Of a DNA stretch of 64,000 nucleotides, positions 16,605-25,897 are shown piece by piece (within the stretch, counting starts at the first letter, position 1; each line of letters opens with the position of its first letter). This stretch comes from Pseudomonadaceae bacterium (GTDB taxonomy: Bacteria > Pseudomonadota > Gammaproteobacteria > Pseudomonadales > Azotimanducaceae), in contig JANSWO010000012.1 of assembly GCA_024743435.1 (NCBI GenBank), forward strand, positions 1 to 64,000. The letters are read 5' to 3'. The notes beneath the pieces were generated by a model. The model was not told where the DNA came from. It made no database searches and worked only from the letters and a program-made list of their open reading frames with translations. The position numbers and the translations under genes are program-made.

Positions 16605-19600
16605 ATGACATCCTTCACATCCAGCCCAGCGGTGACAGTAGCCAGCCTGCGCAAGTTGCTTCGTGCGCCCGCCTGGCTCGCTCTGGTTGTCGGGTTCGCC
16701 TCCGCTTCGGCGCATGCGGCGCCGCCCTTCGTTGATAACCCGATCGGGCCTGTTGTGCGAGCGGAAGACTCACCGAACGCGTCTTTCTTTCTGAACAACC
16801 TCTTCGATGATCCAGATGGCGATGATCTGCTGTTCAGCATCGTCTCGAACAGCAATAGCGCACTGATCTCCGCTAACCTGACATTTGGCGGCGATGTCGT
16901 ACAGCTCGATTTTGCGCCGGATGGCTTTGGCACCGGTACAGTGGTCGTTCGAGCGACGGAAGACATTCTGTTGCTCCCACAGTCCGTGGACTACGCCATT
17001 GATATCACGGTAAACCCTGTTAACGACGCGCCAACGGTGGTCGCTCCGATCTCTCCAGTAGCCATGAACGAAGACGAGGCGCAGCGTACGGTCTCGCTGG
17101 CATCAGTGTTTGGTGATGTCGAGAATGATGCGTTGGTGTACAGCCTCGTCAGCAACAGCAACACGGCGATGGTCAATGCCAGTGTGGTTGGCAACAACGC
17201 GCTGCTTGATCTGTCGTTCAACACGAACGGTTCAGCCACCATCACCGTTCGAGCGACGGAGCAAACGACGCCCGAAGGGTTTTCTGTTGATGAGTCGTTT
17301 GTTCTCAATGTTGCTCCGGTTAACGATCCGCCAATCGTACCCAGCCCGATAGCCGACCAGAACGTTGCAGAAGATGCATCGCCAGTGGTCATTTCGCTTG
17401 CCGGCGTATTCAGTGACCCGGAAGGGGAAGCGCTCGGCTTCGGCGTGACCGGAAACAGCAACGGCGCACTCGTCGCAACGTCGGTTGTGGGTGATGAGCT
17501 GACGCTTACCTTTGCACCCGACGCGCACGGCAGCGCCACGATAACGGTGGGTGCGATGGAGACGGTTTCTTCTCCGGCCCTCTCGATTACCGACACCTTT
17601 GAAGTGACGGTCAGCCCGGTAAATGATGCGCCAACTGCATCGCCTGCTACCTCTTTGCAGGTCATCGCCGAGGACTCGTCGCCACCAACAAGCTCGCTGT
17701 CCACCATCTTCACTGACCCGGATGTGGCCACAGCCTCTGATTCGCTCACCTACGCTCTTAGCGGCTCAACGGGCACAACCGTATTCACGCCGACTGTCGA
17801 TCCATCGACCGGTCAAGTGGATTTTGGCGCGCCGGTTGCCAATGCAAACGGCCAACAGATATTCACCTTCAAGGCAACTGATCTCGCCGGTGCGGATGCG
17901 ACCTTCACTTTGACCGTGGATATCACGGCGGTGAACGACGCTCCGACGGTTGTCGCGCCGATTGGCGTGGTCAACATGAATGAGGATCAGCCTAACCTCA
18001 CGATTGATCTCTCAACGGTGTTCGACGATGTCGATATTGCTACCAATGGCGATGTTCTGACGTTCACGGTTGCCAGTAACGACAACACCGCACTGTTCGA
18101 TTCCGCTGCGATACTCGGCAACTCCCTTGAGTTGGACCTTGCGGCTGACGCGGTTGGCAATGCGAACATCACCATTGTCGCGACCGATAGCGCGGGCGCT
18201 ACGGTATCCGATACGGCGCAGGTTGTAGTTGCGGTTGTGCAGCCGATTGCCGTAGATGATTCAGCAACGGTTGATGAGGACACAGGCACGCTGACCATCC
18301 CGGTGTTCACCAATGATACTCGCGGCGATGACCCGACGGTCATCATCTCAGTCGGCCGCTCCTGGACAGATCCCAATACCGGCCTGACGTACGGTGGTGT
18401 TTCTGAATCTGACCCGACGGTCCAGTTCGACGAAACCGGTACCGAGTTTACGGAGCCAAACGGTAGCGTCAGCGTTGACGGCGACAACATTCTCTATACG
18501 CCGAAAGACAACTATTCGGGCAACGATTGGTTTTTCTACACCATTCGAGATGCGGATGGCGATGAATCCACCGCTCGAGTCGATGTCATCATTAATGGCG
18601 ACAACGATGCGCCACGTATCATCGGTGCGCCTCAGTACGACGTGATGCAAGGCGAGTTCATCGACGTAGGCACATCCGGTGGTTTGCTCGGATATGTGAT
18701 TGATGACGACGGAGATCCGATCACCGCCAGCATCGTCGCCTTCCCGTCCCAGCAAGTGAGTTTCACCTTGAACTCGGATGGCTCGTTCTCCTATACGCCA
18801 GATCCAAGTTATGGCGATGACCCAGGTGAGGAGACGGATAGCTTTGTCGTGCAATTCTCAGACGACAACGGCCTGCTGTCCGGTCTAATGACCGTCATCA
18901 TCAACATCGACGAGGTTGAGGTCATAGTGGCGCCGTCACCCCCGGGTGAGGTTGAGTTCGATTTTGATTTGGCCGATGTGCCGCTTGAAGATGCGATTGC
19001 GGCAGAAGCTAACGTGCTCGTCATCATGGATGACTCGGGTTCGATGGACTGGGGTCACATGACAGACCAGGCCAATGGTCTTCCCTACGTCAGTAACAAC
19101 AATGTTAGAACCGGCGGTGTTAACTCATACACACGCTATTTCTACTATTTGTACAGCTTGCCAACAAACATATATGGCAATGGCCGAGTGATGCCTACGG
19201 AAGAAGCGCTCAATGCAGATGCTGATTTCGCCGGTAATGACTATGGCCTTTGGCGCGCGCGCTACTCCGGCTGGAGCACGACTTACTATGATCCGGAAAT
19301 CAACTATGAGCCTTGGGTTGGCCTGGATCGCAACGGCTCTGAGTTTCCTGATTCGGACCCCGCTAACGCGATGCTTGATCCGAACGATGTCACGCTTCAG
19401 TACATCGATCTGACCGCGCCCCAAACCTGGTGGAGTAACGCGGTTCCTCGCGTCAACGGTCCCAGTGGTTCGCGCTGGAAGAACGTGTTGAACTCCAACA
19501 TCTACCTTCCGTATTACTACACGACTACGGTATCGGGTAAGCCGGCCTGGAACGACCCCCACACGAAAGTCGATATTTTACCGGGCAATGCTCCGTTTGA

Positions 19601-22600
19601 TGGCGGCGATGAGCGTGATGACTGTCTGATCCCGACGGCGTGTACGTACGCTGAGGAACTGCAGAACTTCGCAAACTGGTTCACCTACTACCGTATTCGC
19701 GAACATGCGGCAAAAGGCGCACTTGGCGCGGCAGTGGCCGATGCCTCTAACCTGCGTATGGGTTACGCCGCGATGAACCAGAGCTTTGAGCGGCTGCGCA
19801 TCGATTCGCTGAACTCATCGTTCCGGGTTGGTCACAAGAAAGACCTGATGGACCAGATCTATCGCACGCGCTCGAACGGTGGCACGCCATTGCGACGTGC
19901 GCTTGATCGTGCGGGCCGCCACTTCCAGTGTGTCTCTGGGGATTCGTTTGGAAGCACGGGTACTAGCACGCCGGGTACGGCGAACTGTCCGGTACTCGCT
20001 GATCCTGAAGGTCAGTGCCAGAACAACTACACGCTGTTGTTCTCAGATGGCACCTGGAACGGCGGCTTCAGTGGAACTGGCGCGGCGAACCATGATTCGG
20101 ACAACCCAGCGGACATCACGCCAAGTGCCTTCGACGGTGGTCGCTACGCGGACAATCGCACCGCAACGCTGGCGGATGTTGCGATGTACTACTACGAGCG
20201 CGATCTGCATCCATCGCTTGTCGATGGCGTGCCGACGAGTGAGCGAGACCGGCTAGGCGCGGATGAGTCCAACTTCGGTAACGAAGGTGAGACGATGCAC
20301 CAGCACATGAAGACCTACACGGTGGGCTTCGGTCTGAACGGCAGCATCGATCCAGCCACGGTGCCTACGGACTACACCCAGGCATTCACATGGTCTAACC
20401 CTTTCAATGGTGGTTCGGCCAAGGTGGACGACATGCTGCACGCAGCCGTCAACGGCCGTGGTGACTTCCTGCAGGCGAACAATCCTGTGCTGCTATCGGC
20501 CGCTTTCCAACAGGCTTTCGCGGAATTCTCCGATGGCTCTGTGTCGGTTAGTGCCGTGGCGTTTAACTCAACCGCGCTGCGTGAAGAGACGGTTGAGTAT
20601 CGCGGTTTCTTCAACCTGAAGTTTAACTCGGGCGATTTGCGGGCGTTGTCGGTTGATCCGGATAACGGTGAGGTAGATAACGATAATCCGATCTGGCGCG
20701 CTGCGCCGGAGCTGGATACGGTTACGCCTGACTCTCGGGTGATCGTGACGTTCGATCGTCAGAGTGGTGACGGCATACCGTTCCGCTACGCAAATCTCAA
20801 TACGGATCAGCAGACTGTGCTCGATGCCCAGGAGCTTGCGTTCCTGCGCGGTGATCGTTCGAACGAAGAGCCCAGCGGTACCTTCCGCGAGCGTCGAGCG
20901 ACGGAAGGCATACTCGGTGACATCGTGCATTCAGCACCGGTTTACGTGGGCACACCCCGCGCTATCCAGCGTGATGCAGAACCTTACCCGACAGCATCTG
21001 CCAGCCTGTACTCCCAGTTTGTGGATGACTCACGTACCCGGCAGGCGGCGGTTTACGTCGCGGCGAACGACGGCATGCTGCACGCCTTCAATGCCGGTAT
21101 ACCGGGAACGAACCTCGGCGATGGCGCTGAGCTGTTCGCCTTTGTCCCGAATAAGATCATCGATTCGTCGCAGCGGTTCCAGAACGAGCTGGACCAGTTG
21201 TCCTCGCTGGTTTATTCGCACAAGTTCTTTGTCGACTTAACGCCTACGATCGAAGATGTCTTTATGCCAGCACGCAGGGGCCTGACGACCAAGACGTGGA
21301 ACACGTTGTTGGTTGGTGGCCTCGGCGGCGGTGGCAAAGGCTACTACGCGTTGAACGTTACCGACGTTGATGATTGGGATACCGAAACTAATGCGGCCAA
21401 CAATGTCCTCTGGGAATTCACGGACGCTGATGATTTCTATCCGCTCGACAGTGACGGTGATCCAATTGAAGACAGCATGGGTAACCCCGTGGTCGATCTT
21501 GCGGGCGATCCGGTAAAAGACCTTGGCTACTCGTTCAGCCAGCCCCAGATCGTCATGAGTAACGTTGACGACGGCAGCGGTGAGCAGAAGTGGATAGCGG
21601 TCTTCGGTAACGGTTACAACTCGACGGCCGGTATCGCCAAACTGTTTGCATTGTTCATTGAAGACGGTATGGACGGTTGGGACGCTGACGAGGTGGTCAA
21701 GCTCGATACGGGAGAGGGCGTTAAAGATGCGCCCGACCCGCTAGCAGGTTTGCCTAACGGCCTGGGAACGCCCACCGTAATCGATGTGGATTTAAACGGC
21801 ACAGCTGACTACGTGTACGCTGGTGATCTGTTCGGCAACATGTATCGATTCGATATTACTGACGCTGATCCGGACAACTGGACGTCAACCAAGCTGTTCC
21901 AGGCGACCTACGATGAGACGACGGCGACTCGCCAGGCGGCCATCAATAAGCCAACGGTAACTAAGCACCCCACGGAGGAAGGTTTCCTCATCATCTTTGG
22001 TACCGGTAGCTTTGTGACGGAACAGGATGGCACATCAACGGATATCCAAAGCCTCTACGGCCTTTGGGATCGATTCGAAATCGCGCCGGCAACGAATGTC
22101 AGCAATGCCAAGAGCACGCGTCTTGTTGAGCAGGTGTTGACCAATAAGGTAGTTGAGAGCGGCTTTGCCTTCGATCGCTTCCGAATTGTCACAGAGAACG
22201 CTGTGAATTATGTGCCGGACGCTGGATCGACACCGGGAACCTATGGCTGGTACATCGATTTTGATCCGGTACGCGCGGCCTCTACCGATCAGGGTAACTC
22301 GAACCCGGATACGTCGGGCAACGCACCGCCGGATGTTCAGTATCCCGGTGAGCGTGCGGTTCGCCGGCTCATCGTTCGAAACGGCGTTGTTATCGTGGTT
22401 AGCATTCTGCCGCGGGAAGAGAACACCTGCTTCAAGGCTCCACCGGGTAACGTCATGGCGTTCGATGCGTTGACTGGCGGTAATCCAAGCCAGCCGGTGT
22501 TCGATTTGAATGGCGATGGCGAGGTGGACGACAGTGATCTGTTGACCTTCGGTGGCGATACCTACGCGGGTGGCATCATGCTGGATCAGGGTGATCTCGA

Positions 22601-22757
22601 TGGCACGCTGGTGGATCCCTCAGTGCTATCTGGCACGGGTGATACCGACTTCCTGTTCCTGAGCGGTGGCTCTCAGCAGGAAACTATTGAGATCTTCGGA
22701 GTGGGTGGTCCCAAGACCGGCCGATTGTCCTGGCGTGAGCTGGATGACGGAATCTAG
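16605..22757 (+). CDS. pilY1: Type IV pilus tip adhesin PilY1, with N-terminal cadherin-like repeats
   Basis: Pilus tip protein of 2050 residues, nearly twice the usual PilY1 size (about 1160 in Pseudomonas). A signal peptide (to about 39, ASAHA) is followed by cadherin-like or Ig-like repeats at a spacing near 100 residues; NDAP/NDPP junctions occur at 140, 240, 340, 444 and 667. A von Willebrand A-like region begins near 790 with the metal motif DDSGS (809-813). The C-terminal PilY1 beta-propeller has the calcium loop DVDLNGTAD (1727-1735) before YVYAGDLFGN. A second Asp-rich loop DLNGDGEVD is at 1967-1975. It follows pilX by 12 bases and should act in adhesion, priming and calcium-controlled retraction. 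Confidence 0.92.
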   Translation: MTSFTSSPAVTVASLRKLLRAPAWLALVVGFASASAHAAPPFVDNPIGPVVRAEDSPNASFFLNNLFDDPDGDDLLFSIVSNSNSALISANLTFGGDVVQLDFAPDGFGTGTVVVRATEDILLLPQSVDYAIDITVNPVNDAPTVVAPISPVAMNEDEAQRTVSLASVFGDVENDALVYSLVSNSNTAMVNASVVGNNALLDLSFNTNGSATITVRATEQTTPEGFSVDESFVLNVAPVNDPPIVPSPIADQNVAEDASPVVISLAGVFSDPEGEALGFGVTGNSNGALVATSVVGDELTLTFAPDAHGSATITVGAMETVSSPALSITDTFEVTVSPVNDAPTASPATSLQVIAEDSSPPTSSLSTIFTDPDVATASDSLTYALSGSTGTTVFTPTVDPSTGQVDFGAPVANANGQQIFTFKATDLAGADATFTLTVDITAVNDAPTVVAPIGVVNMNEDQPNLTIDLSTVFDDVDIATNGDVLTFTVASNDNTALFDSAAILGNSLELDLAADAVGNANITIVATDSAGATVSDTAQVVVAVVQPIAVDDSATVDEDTGTLTIPVFTNDTRGDDPTVIISVGRSWTDPNTGLTYGGVSESDPTVQFDETGTEFTEPNGSVSVDGDNILYTPKDNYSGNDWFFYTIRDADGDESTARVDVIINGDNDAPRIIGAPQYDVMQGEFIDVGTSGGLLGYVIDDDGDPITASIVAFPSQQVSFTLNSDGSFSYTPDPSYGDDPGEETDSFVVQFSDDNGLLSGLMTVIINIDEVEVIVAPSPPGEVEFDFDLADVPLEDAIAAEANVLVIMDDSGSMDWGHMTDQANGLPYVSNNNVRTGGVNSYTRYFYYLYSLPTNIYGNGRVMPTEEALNADADFAGNDYGLWRARYSGWSTTYYDPEINYEPWVGLDRNGSEFPDSDPANAMLDPNDVTLQYIDLTAPQTWWSNAVPRVNGPSGSRWKNVLNSNIYLPYYYTTTVSGKPAWNDPHTKVDILPGNAPFDGGDERDDCLIPTACTYAEELQNFANWFTYYRIREHAAKGALGAAVADASNLRMGYAAMNQSFERLRIDSLNSSFRVGHKKDLMDQIYRTRSNGGTPLRRALDRAGRHFQCVSGDSFGSTGTSTPGTANCPVLADPEGQCQNNYTLLFSDGTWNGGFSGTGAANHDSDNPADITPSAFDGGRYADNRTATLADVAMYYYERDLHPSLVDGVPTSERDRLGADESNFGNEGETMHQHMKTYTVGFGLNGSIDPATVPTDYTQAFTWSNPFNGGSAKVDDMLHAAVNGRGDFLQANNPVLLSAAFQQAFAEFSDGSVSVSAVAFNSTALREETVEYRGFFNLKFNSGDLRALSVDPDNGEVDNDNPIWRAAPELDTVTPDSRVIVTFDRQSGDGIPFRYANLNTDQQTVLDAQELAFLRGDRSNEEPSGTFRERRATEGILGDIVHSAPVYVGTPRAIQRDAEPYPTASASLYSQFVDDSRTRQAAVYVAANDGMLHAFNAGIPGTNLGDGAELFAFVPNKIIDSSQRFQNELDQLSSLVYSHKFFVDLTPTIEDVFMPARRGLTTKTWNTLLVGGLGGGGKGYYALNVTDVDDWDTETNAANNVLWEFTDADDFYPLDSDGDPIEDSMGNPVVDLAGDPVKDLGYSFSQPQIVMSNVDDGSGEQKWIAVFGNGYNSTAGIAKLFALFIEDGMDGWDADEVVKLDTGEGVKDAPDPLAGLPNGLGTPTVIDVDLNGTADYVYAGDLFGNMYRFDITDADPDNWTSTKLFQATYDETTATRQAAINKPTVTKHPTEEGFLIIFGTGSFVTEQDGTSTDIQSLYGLWDRFEIAPATNVSNAKSTRLVEQVLTNKVVESGFAFDRFRIVTENAVNYVPDAGSTPGTYGWYIDFDPVRAASTDQGNSNPDTSGNAPPDVQYPGERAVRRLIVRNGVVIVVSILPREENTCFKAPPGNVMAFDALTGGNPSQPVFDLNGDGEVDDSDLLTFGGDTYAGGIMLDQGDLDGTLVDPSVLSGTGDTDFLFLSGGSQQETIEIFGVGGPKTGRLSWRELDDGI

Positions 22758-22784
22758 GGTTAACGGTAGAACGTGGAGAAGACT

Positions 22785-23123
22785 ATGACGATTACTAATC
22801 TTGCGACTAACCGTGTTCTCGTGGCGGCTGTACTGGCGACGCTGTTGGGGTGGGCATCGCTCGCCTCAGCAGAGCCCCCACAATTGATCGAGCCCGGCAT
22901 CGTCTACTCGGTTAATCCTGGCAACAGCCAGGCTGAAATCAGTGGTGCCATCTATCAGTTCACCACCGATAGTGATGTAGAAGTGGCGGGCTCCACAAGT
23001 TCCATGGTTGCGCTAGCGCCTGGAATGAAAGTGGAGATCACCTATCTGATGCATCCGGATCGGTACCGTGAAGTTGTGTTCCTTGAGCAGCTGCCGGACG
23101 ATCTCGAGATCGAAGAGTTTTAG
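22785..23123 (+). CDS. pilY2: Small exported protein, PilY2-like
   Basis: 112 residues with a signal peptide (LVAAVLATLLGWASLASA) and a short acidic beta-rich mature part ending LPDDLEIEEF. It directly follows pilY1, the place of pilY2 in Pseudomonas, and the size fits. The name rests on position, size and export signal rather than on a diagnostic motif. ATG at 22785 has GGAG six bases upstream; a GTG at 22773 overlaps that site and is less likely. Confidence 0.7.
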   Translation: MTITNLATNRVLVAAVLATLLGWASLASAEPPQLIEPGIVYSVNPGNSQAEISGAIYQFTTDSDVEVAGSTSSMVALAPGMKVEITYLMHPDRYREVVFLEQLPDDLEIEEF

Positions 23124-23126
23124 TTA

Positions 23127-23295
23127 CGTTGATCGCTTTGCGATCAACGCCTGTCGAATCTCGGAAGAGCGGCAGACGATTTTCCAATCGCGAAGCGATC
23201 GGGAAAATCTGTCGAGAGCGGAATCTCTAGCTGCGAGCACTTTGTCCGCCGACTGAGATTGCCGCACTTGGCCTTCGGCCGTGTTCGCAATGACG
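23127..23295 (-). repeat. Composite palindromic repeat, copy 1 (three hairpin modules)
   Basis: Read on the minus strand, this 169-bp element has the same module order as two copies near 51.6 kb. Module 1: CGTCATTGCGA...GGCAATCTC with an inner GGCC-GAA-GGCC hairpin. Module 2: CGCTCTCGACAGATTTTCC...GGAAAATCGTCTG, a long palindrome. Module 3: a perfect 10-bp hairpin CGTTGATCGC/GCGATCAACG with a 3-base loop (23127-23149). It starts three bases after the pilY2 stop. No protein is encoded. Confidence 0.8.
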
Positions 23296-23306
23296 AATAC
23301 TTGGCC

Positions 23307-23421
23307 CGTCATCGCGAGGCGCTCAACCGCGCAGCGGTGGAGCAACGCGGCGATCTCATTGTTTAATGACGCAACCGATGTACGGAGATCGCGTCAGTCG
23401 CTTCGCTCGTTCGCGATGACG
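23307..23421. repeat. Inverted-repeat element A
   Basis: A 115-bp unit bounded by CGTCATCGCGA at the left and its complement TCGCGATGACG at the right. Each half resembles module 1 of the composite repeat, but ATTGC/GCAAT is changed to ATCGC/GCGAT so that pairing is kept. A near-copy lies at 23519-23642, offset by 212 bases. Confidence 0.8.
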
Positions 23422-23507
23422 AGGGTTGTATGGCTCCATTGCGATGACGAGGGTTGTATGGTGCTGTCGCGATGACGAAGGTTTACATAGCCTTGTCGCG
23501 ATGACGA
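23413..23507. repeat. Short tandem repeat GCGATGACGA at 28-29 bp spacing
   Basis: The decamer GCGATGACGA occurs at 23413, 23441, 23469 and 23498. The first two are followed by GGGTTGTATGG, the third by a diverged form. It appears to be amplification of the right end of element A, filling the space between elements A and B. Confidence 0.7.
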
Positions 23508-23518
23508 ATTTCTTGGCC

Positions 23519-23642
23519 CGTCATCGCGAGGCGCTCAACCGCGCAGCGGTGGAGCAACGCGGCGATCTCATTGTTTAATGACGCAACCGATGTACGGAGA
23601 TCGCGTCAGTCGCGTCAGTCGCTTCGCTCCTTCGCGATGACG
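23519..23642. repeat. Inverted-repeat element B (near-copy of A)
   Basis: 124 bp with the same terminal inverted repeats as element A and nearly identical internal sequence. It differs by an extra CGCGTCAGT duplication near 23606-23620. With copy 1 of the composite repeat it fills the 549-base gene-free region between pilY2 and the convergent fimT-like gene. Confidence 0.8.
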
Positions 23643-23672
23643 AAGTGTTTCGCTACGCACCATAAACCGTTC

Positions 23673-24224
23673 TCAACAACGCAGCGGACGACCCTGCGCA
23701 TCTTCTACAACACCATCTTCATCGTTGTCCCTGGCGGAACGCGCTCTTCCCGCCGTGTTTAGAATTACCATACGTGCGCCCTCGGCGCTGCCATCACCAG
23801 GACAATACTGAAAACTGCCGTTCTGCCAGTTCGTCAAGCCAGTGGGTGTCATTTGCAGCACAGAACGATTGCGAAAGCTCCGCCAGGTGATTCGCTCATC
23901 GCTTCGAAGGGCTGGCAGCTCTGTCAGAAGCGGCTCCGAGCTTTCTCTCCGACCATTGCGGTTGTGGTCTGCAAATATCACGGTGCCTCGGTGCCAGCTA
24001 TTGCGCGAGCCACATTCGCCGTTACTACCTGGACACATGGTCACGATGACACGCAGGGATGCGGCCGAATTGCGGGCGTAGCCTACCGCTCCCACCATTT
24101 GATTCAGCACGGCGACTGATCGCTCCCGACGTTGCCAGTCAGTAAACGACGGGATCGCAAGGGATGCGATAACACCAGCAATCGTGACGACCACTAGTTG
24201 CTCGATGAGAGATATGCCCTGCAT
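23673..24224 (-). CDS. fimT: Type IV pseudopilin, FimT/GspH family (second copy)
   Basis: 183-residue minor pseudopilin with a very short leader (MQG) before ISLIEQLVVVTIAGVIASLAIP; Glu5 of the mature protein is present. The GspH/FimT domain follows (NQMVGAVGYARNSAA). It lies downstream of pilSR on the minus strand, matching the position of fimT next to pilR in Pseudomonas, whereas the gene at 13743 matches fimU. Sequence similarity between the two copies is low. Expression may depend on its own promoter in the 104 bases after pilR. Confidence 0.85.
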   Translation of the reverse strand: MQGISLIEQLVVVTIAGVIASLAIPSFTDWQRRERSVAVLNQMVGAVGYARNSAASLRVIVTMCPGSNGECGSRNSWHRGTVIFADHNRNGRRESSEPLLTELPALRSDERITWRSFRNRSVLQMTPTGLTNWQNGSFQYCPGDGSAEGARMVILNTAGRARSARDNDEDGVVEDAQGRPLRC

Positions 24225-24328
24225 GCTTGTGCAGGCTAGAGAGTGAGATGCGCGGAGTCTGCCGGTGAATGCCCAGACTGGCGTGAGATGTCGTCCCTTG
24301 TCGCTGCTCGACGACGCTTAGAGCGTGC

Positions 24329-25822
24329 CTATTCGAGCTCGAGTTTCTTCAGTCGATAGCGCAGGGCCCGAAAGGTGATACCTAGCTCTTTGGCCGCAGC
24401 GGTTTTGTTCCAACGAGTCCGCTCGAGCGCCTCGGTGATGAGCTTCCGTTCGATGTTCTCCAGGTAGCTCTCGAGCGACTCACCAGGCTTCAGTGTTGGC
24501 GTTACGCTATCACGACTCTCAGAAGCCGCCGTGCCGCTAGTGACAGCGCTATCTGTTGCCTCTGTTTCGTTTGTCGTTGAGTTCTCAATCGAAGCCCCAA
24601 GTTCGTCGGGTTGGTCGGCGTGCACAGTCGAGGCGTCGGGCTGCTCGGCCGGCTCGCCAATGACAGATCCGCCGCCCAGGCTAAGATCCTCGGGAGTGAT
24701 GCTGTTGCCATCGCAGAGCGTGACCGCTCGTTCGAGAATGTTCTCAAGTTCTCGAACATTGCCAGGAAACTCATAGGCGTTGAGTGCGGCCTGCGCTTGA
24801 GGATTGAGTGATGGGCGCTCGACGGCGTAGTCTGCGGCGATTCTATCGAGTATCTGATCAGCAAGTTCTGCGACATCGCCTTCCCGGTTTCGTAGCGGCG
24901 GCATCGCGAGTTCAATGACGTTCAGGCGGTAGTAGAGATCCTGGCGAAATCGTTGGCCACTGACCTCACCGGCGAGGTCTTTGTGCGTTGCGGACAGTAT
25001 TCGCACATCGATCTTCTCTTCGCTGGAACTGCCGACAGCACGTACAGCCTTTTCCTGAATCGCGCGCAGCAGTTTCACCTGCATGGTTAACGGCAGGTCA
25101 GCGACTTCGTCGAGAAACAGGGTGCCGCCATTGGCTGCCTGAAACAGACCCTGTTTGTCAGCGCCTGCGCCAGTGAAGCTGCCTTTCAGATGGCCGAAAA
25201 ACTCGCTCTCCATCAACTCGCTCGGAATAGCGCCACAGTTCACGGGCACGAACGGGCCGGAAGATCTGGGCCCCTGTTCGTGAATCAGGCGTGCGGCTAC
25301 TTCTTTACCGGTACCCGATTCGCCACTCACGTAGATCGGTGCCTGGCTGCGCGCGAGCTTTTTGATCGTCGCTCGGAGCGATTGCATGACCGGAGAGGAT
25401 CCGGTCAGCTTAGTCGCGGCATCGACGTCTGCATCACTCGCATCGCCGGCGACTCGAAGGGCTGTCTCTACCAGCGCTCGAAGCTGGTCCAGGTCCACCG
25501 GTTTCTGCACGAAGTCGAACGCGCCCGCCTTCAGTGCATCGACCGCGGTATCCATGCTGCCAAAAGCAGTGATCATCGCCACCGGCATTTCTGGGTAGTC
25601 CGTACCGATCTTACGAACCAGATCAATGCCGTTGCCGTCAGGGAGGTGCATATCCGTGAGGCATAGGTCGAAATGGTTGTTCGCGAGCAAGTCGAAAGCG
25701 GTGGAGAGCTGTTCAGCCGCCATCGTCTCGACATTCATCCTGCCCAGGGTGATCTCGAGCAACTCGCGAATATCCGGCTCGTCGTCAACGATGAGCGCTT
25801 TTTTGACGGAACCTGCAGTCAT
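24329..25822 (-). CDS. pilR: Sigma54-dependent response regulator PilR
   Basis: NtrC-family activator of 497 residues that switches on pilin transcription. The receiver domain has Asp13/Asp14, phospho-acceptor Asp57 (LTDMHLPDG) and Lys107. The AAA+ domain has Walker A GESGTGKE (167-174). The sigma54 contact loop is GSFTGA (214-219), the serine variant characteristic of PilR. A C-terminal Fis-type helix-turn-helix ends the protein, preceded by a low-complexity linker of about 60 residues. It follows pilS by 75 bases. Neighbouring pilin genes support the assignment. Confidence 0.93.
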   Translation of the reverse strand: MTAGSVKKALIVDDEPDIRELLEITLGRMNVETMAAEQLSTAFDLLANNHFDLCLTDMHLPDGNGIDLVRKIGTDYPEMPVAMITAFGSMDTAVDALKAGAFDFVQKPVDLDQLRALVETALRVAGDASDADVDAATKLTGSSPVMQSLRATIKKLARSQAPIYVSGESGTGKEVAARLIHEQGPRSSGPFVPVNCGAIPSELMESEFFGHLKGSFTGAGADKQGLFQAANGGTLFLDEVADLPLTMQVKLLRAIQEKAVRAVGSSSEEKIDVRILSATHKDLAGEVSGQRFRQDLYYRLNVIELAMPPLRNREGDVAELADQILDRIAADYAVERPSLNPQAQAALNAYEFPGNVRELENILERAVTLCDGNSITPEDLSLGGGSVIGEPAEQPDASTVHADQPDELGASIENSTTNETEATDSAVTSGTAASESRDSVTPTLKPGESLESYLENIERKLITEALERTRWNKTAAAKELGITFRALRYRLKKLELE

Positions 25823-25897
25823 TGCCTGTGCCTTGTTCTGGTCGATAGCGTAGTGACGTCCTGCGATGGGCGCGGAGCTGCCTGATCCGAAGGTTGT

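Noticed and set aside
23124-23672. Insertion sequence or prophage remnant
   Set aside because: No transposase or integrase frame and no flanking target duplication were seen; only palindromic repeats.
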